Shown here in pieces: positions 59,348 through 64,000 of a stretch of 64,000 bases of DNA. The stretch covers positions 558,001 to 622,000 of the forward strand of contig SJRY01000234.1 of NCBI GenBank assembly GCA_011319805.1, given 5' to 3'. A program made the position numbers and the translations under genes. Each line of letters begins with the position of its first letter. Position 1 is the stretch's first letter. This stretch comes from Macrocybe gigantea (Eukaryota > Basidiomycota > Agaricomycetes > Agaricales > Callistosporiaceae). Below the pieces are notes generated by a model. It saw only the letters and a program-made list of their open reading frames with translations. It was not told where the DNA came from and ran no database searches.

Positions 59348-59440
59348 GATAAGGCAGGGAAAGATGGTAAAAGAATGCAGAAAAGACCGACAGAAGGACG
59401 AGAGAAGGAAGTAGGAGGTGAGAAGGAGAAAAGGCAGAAT
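59348..59440 (-). promoter_or_regulatory. pyrimidine-rich tract upstream of the cupredoxin gene
   Basis: On the coding strand a C/T-rich stretch (CTTTTCTCCTTCTC-type) leads to the ATG at 59340. CT-rich tracts just before the start are common at well-expressed fungal promoters. Confidence 0.4.
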
Positions 59441-59479
59441 TGGCGCGCTTTTGTAGGGTGACGTACCTGGCAACGATCT

Positions 59480-59858
59480 TTTGTTGTTTGACAGACACTA
59501 ATGTCACATGGATGTCAATGCATCCATTGTTGCCTTGCCCGGCATGGCCGACGCCAGAACAAGGCGAGAGATAACGAGGTCTATTGCGAGCGGCATGTCG
59601 CCCCAGTCGCCCCGCCTCGAAGTCGACAATTATGGACTCACCGACTCTCAGGTTGAAACCTAACGACCCGAAATATTCCAGTTCTTGATCTGAAACCCTC
59701 TGGTGCGAGCGAATCGTAGCCGTTTGATGCGACGATCCCCTTTCATTGGTTTCTAATAATAAATCCTTGCCTGACTTTTTGTGTCGAAGACTGGCAACCA
59801 ATGCCAGCATTTCCATATACTGTGGCTTGCGTGCTGCGTCTTCAAAGAGCTTTGGCAT
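59480..59858 (-). CDS. possible hypothetical protein
   Basis: The open frame from ATG 59858 runs to 59343, but its last third merely translates the CT-rich promoter tract of the next gene. The first 120 or so codons (MPKLFEDAARKPQYMEMLAL ... LEYFGSLGFNLRVGESIIVD) look protein-like and end near a good donor (AGgtacgt at about 59465). No family recognised; it may be a gene with a missing 3' exon, or noncoding. Confidence 0.3.
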
Positions 59859-60468
59859 GTCTACTGGTAGGACAATCCATGCTGAGAGCAGTCATATAAC
59901 TAATGAGACGAGTTGATGGCAGTCGCTGCCATTTTCATCTGTCGGCTTTGCATTTTCGCCTGTTTCAGTTTGTTCCTTGTTGGGAAACGGGATGTAGCAG
60001 CAACAAGATCGTCATTCCAAGTTCTCGAGCGCCCCTCAACAAGATCTCACCTCGAGTTTATGATGTTTCTGCTAGTGAAGATTCTCTGCCAGTGTAAGTA
60101 GTTGAGGACAATCGTTTTTAACCAACTCACATCCTTTTCATGACGCCCAAAGGCAAGAAACATCCACATCAAACAAATTATCAAGTCAGGGGTTTTGCTG
60201 GATGTCGTACGTTTCACCCAAGCACTTCCTGATACACCATGGATGGTCACCTCGCAATTGCCCTGGTGATTCCCTCCATAAGGATCCATCTGCACTGCCG
60301 GTTTCCAATCATTTTATCCATCATCCAACTGAGGCCAAATGGTATATATAGCCTTCATCGTCCTTTCGAGAGCTACAATCCCGTCTTTCGGAATTCACTC
60401 CACTCCACTACCCAATCCCATCCTCTCCTATAAAGCAAGAGTCCACCGGCTGGTTTCTGGTGTGAATC
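59859..60468. other. upstream region of the MAP kinase gene
   Basis: About 600 bp with no recognised gene. Its right end holds two TATA-like sites and the leader of the MAP kinase gene. Confidence 0.5.
60343..60350 (+). promoter_or_regulatory. TATA-box candidate of the MAP kinase gene
   Basis: TATATATA about 120 bp upstream of the ATG; a second candidate TATAAA lies at 60429-60434, which is close to the start codon. Confidence 0.4.
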
Positions 60469-62052
<1,584 letters not shown>

Positions 62053-62385
62053 TTACGTTCTTGGGTATTTATTGGTTGAAGGCCTACGACCTGACGACGT
62101 CCGCCGCCGTGTACATAATGAAGACAAGTATTTAATCGAGTGGTTTCTGCTGTCATGGCTTCTCCTTGGTTGAGTAGCCAATTGAGGACTACTTTGCTTC
62201 CGTTACCACCAAAGGCATAAATCTCTGATTTCAGATGTTTATATGCGTTCTTTGGTATGCAGCTGGTGCTCTCCTGGCAAACACATACAAATAAGAGATG
62301 ATTACGGTGAGGGTACTACTCAATTACAATATGGTAGGCGCTGCGAATCCGATTAGCAATACAATTCCATTGAACATGGATTAAT
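62053..62385. other. convergent intergenic region, MAP kinase and coiled-coil gene
   Basis: 333 bp containing only 3' ends of two convergent genes; AT-rich, no gene seen. Confidence 0.5.
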
Positions 62386-64000
62386 TTAGTATCGTCCGCT
62401 CGTCCAGAAGGCATTACTGTTCTTTCCTACACCCTCGACACCAAAATCTCCGAATCGTGTGTCGCCATCAAGCTCCGTGCCATACATTGTCCGTTTCATC
62501 AGAGGAGTCTCCAAAGTACCAGCCTTGGACTGTTCTTGGGCAGATTGCGGGAGCTTCTCGTCCGATGCATCAGATAGCTGTTGAGTGAGTAGGGCGGGAG
62601 TAACAGCACCTGCCCCAGTCAACTCGTCAGGGTCAGCCAATTGACGAGATTTAGCGCGAGATGATCGTGCTGGAGGCGGAAGGCCAAAAGGCTGGAATAC
62701 GTCAGTGCGGCCTTCACGATGGATCGTGTGGTCCACTGAACTAGTACCCGCAGGGGAGGGTGATTGCGGTGGCTCGGGGTAAGGAAACGAGGGCATAAAC
62801 ATGCTTTGGGAAGGCGTGGTAGAAAGGGGGAGGAGGGAAAACGTGAAGGGCGGATGGCCTCTGATGCTGCTGGTAACTTCCTTTGCAGGATTTGGGGGGG
62901 AGAAGTAAGCGACGGTAGATAGTTCAGGTATACTAGGTAACGGTTCCTTATTTCCAGACGGACGATTGGCATCCTCGTTATTCGTGCCATTGGGAATGCG
63001 AGTTGACGTCGTGGTTGGTTCTAACAAGTTGGACGGAAAGTCTGCAGAAGAATCCCCAGATTGAAGTTCATTATCTGAGCTTGTCTTTACACGTTTTGCG
63101 GGGCTGGGGTGATGAATAATATGTCCTCGGCTCGATATTTATCAGCCACGAGGCCCTCTGCGAGCTGCGCGTCGATCTGCCTCGAGCGCTTGCCTAGGAG
63201 CGACTGACTAATAAGTCCCCGCCGAGATGGAGGGAGAGGGGTAGAAGTTGATATGGGTGCCTGGATGATAGAAAATGAGTCGTTGGTGTACAAAAATTTC
63301 ACCCGAGAAACATCACCTCGGATCGACTGATACCGATGATACCTCAGTTTAGTCAAGAAGACTTTATTCGTTCGAGAGAACGCATTTACCTGATTATGTT
63401 GAGGTCTTCTGGGTCATCGCTTAAATGTCCACTTGGCAACGGTGTCGCTATTTGCAGACGTAGAGTCTCCACTTCATTACTCAGATCTTGCACCCGGTTT
63501 TGCAGATAGTCCATTTCCCCAACCTGGCTCTTAAGTTTGCCGAACTCTACTTTTATGATTTGCATGGCTTCTAGTTCTGCTTTTAGTGACTGAACTTGCT
63601 CGTGTAAGGGCCGCAACTACGAGATACAAGATTCAATACCATGAAACATGACAGGCAAGGCGTTGCTCACAGCTTCCGCCACGTATTTATCTATACTTTC
63701 TAGTGACGTTAGTGAAGTGCTTGTAGGTTGGCCTAGTTGCGGGTCTCGTGTAGCATCAGGTTGCGAGTGCGAATTGGCGGGTTGCTCTGGGCTTTGTATG
63801 GCTGGGGCTAGAGGGAGAGATCAGTTATTGTAAGGCTGTTTCAACAATTGGCACACTAACTGCCTTGCTCAACTTGGGCTTGCTCCGGCTCTATAAAGAG
63901 ATGAGACAGTGAGATCATAACGAATCAAGCTGCGACCGACCCTCTTCGAGAATTGTTGCTTCTGTAGGCCTCACTGACCTGCTACTTTTCGCCCGCAACA
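62386..64000 (-). CDS. coiled-coil, Ser/Pro-rich protein, 5' end off the window
   Basis: Function not recognised. Visible exons, from the right edge: a disordered region rich in Glu/Gln, then ESIDKYVAEA joined by a 54-nt intron (donor GTGAGC) to the coiled coil LRPLHEQVQSLKAELEAMQI and DYLQNRVQDLSNEVETLRLQ. After another intron come a basic stretch (LLGKRSRQIDAQLAEGLVAD) and a long Pro/Ser-rich tail ending NAFWTSGRY. One base is missing near 63107 (CACCCCAGCC, expected one more C). It could be a septation or spindle-associated scaffold, but there is no proof. Confidence 0.65.

Overview
The window is nuclear DNA from a filamentous basidiomycete fungus, most probably an agaricomycete. The evidence is the dense set of short (about 48-60 nt) GT-AG introns, many per gene, with CTRAY-like branch points; proteins that match basidiomycete family patterns (a Rac GTPase, a HapX-type iron regulator, a Fus3/Kss1-class MAP kinase, a two-domain extracellular cupredoxin); and the complete absence of bacterial operon features. 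No transposon, tRNA, rRNA, CRISPR array, virus or toxin gene was recognised. About 31 protein-coding genes are supported, almost all of them core housekeeping genes.

Layout, left to right. 1-17 kb: RAC1 (cut by the left edge), an orphan zinc-finger protein, the rRNA methyltransferase SPB1, mitochondrial SLS1, translation factor eIF3b, the bZIP iron regulator HapX and a mitochondrial PPR protein. 17-33 kb: a RAD51-paralogue/XRCC2-like ATPase, a coiled-coil protein, a small ankyrin protein, SLX9, an SLC35F/Thi74-type transporter, a four-helix membrane protein, a FAM192A/Fyv6-type protein, the splicing-linked ES2/DGCR14 protein, the dynein regulator NudE, exosome subunit CSL4 and pyruvate dehydrogenase E2 (LAT1). 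33-43 kb: KAE1/OSGEP, a GT8 glycosyltransferase, RPS28, lipoyl synthase LIP5, CMC1, PEX11 and fumarase. 43-64 kb: INO80, a DHX29-type DExH helicase, RPL22, CBF5, a cupredoxin protein, a MAP kinase and a coiled-coil protein cut by the right edge.

Genes are packed tightly. Several divergent pairs share 90-310 bp promoters (CSL4/LAT1, SLX9/transporter, LIP5/CMC1, RPL22/CBF5, SLS1/eIF3b), and some convergent pairs have stop codons only about 35 bp apart. Functional themes recur: ribosome and RNA biogenesis (SPB1, SLX9, CBF5, CSL4, RPS28, RPL22, KAE1, eIF3b, DHX29) and mitochondrial metabolism (LAT1 and the lipoyl synthase that would modify it, FUM1, CMC1, SLS1, PPR).

Four structural features stand out. 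(1) Many conserved genes, chiefly between 12 and 33 kb, are in frame only if one lost base is assumed, usually in a short homopolymer; this looks like consensus error, not gene death. (2) At least ten introns appear to be GC-AG. (3) In four genes the start codon is the last codon of exon 1. (4) The DHX29-type gene has a 10-nt microexon and a run of stop-free introns. I found no convincing undescribed biological system; what is unusual here is gene structure and sequence quality.
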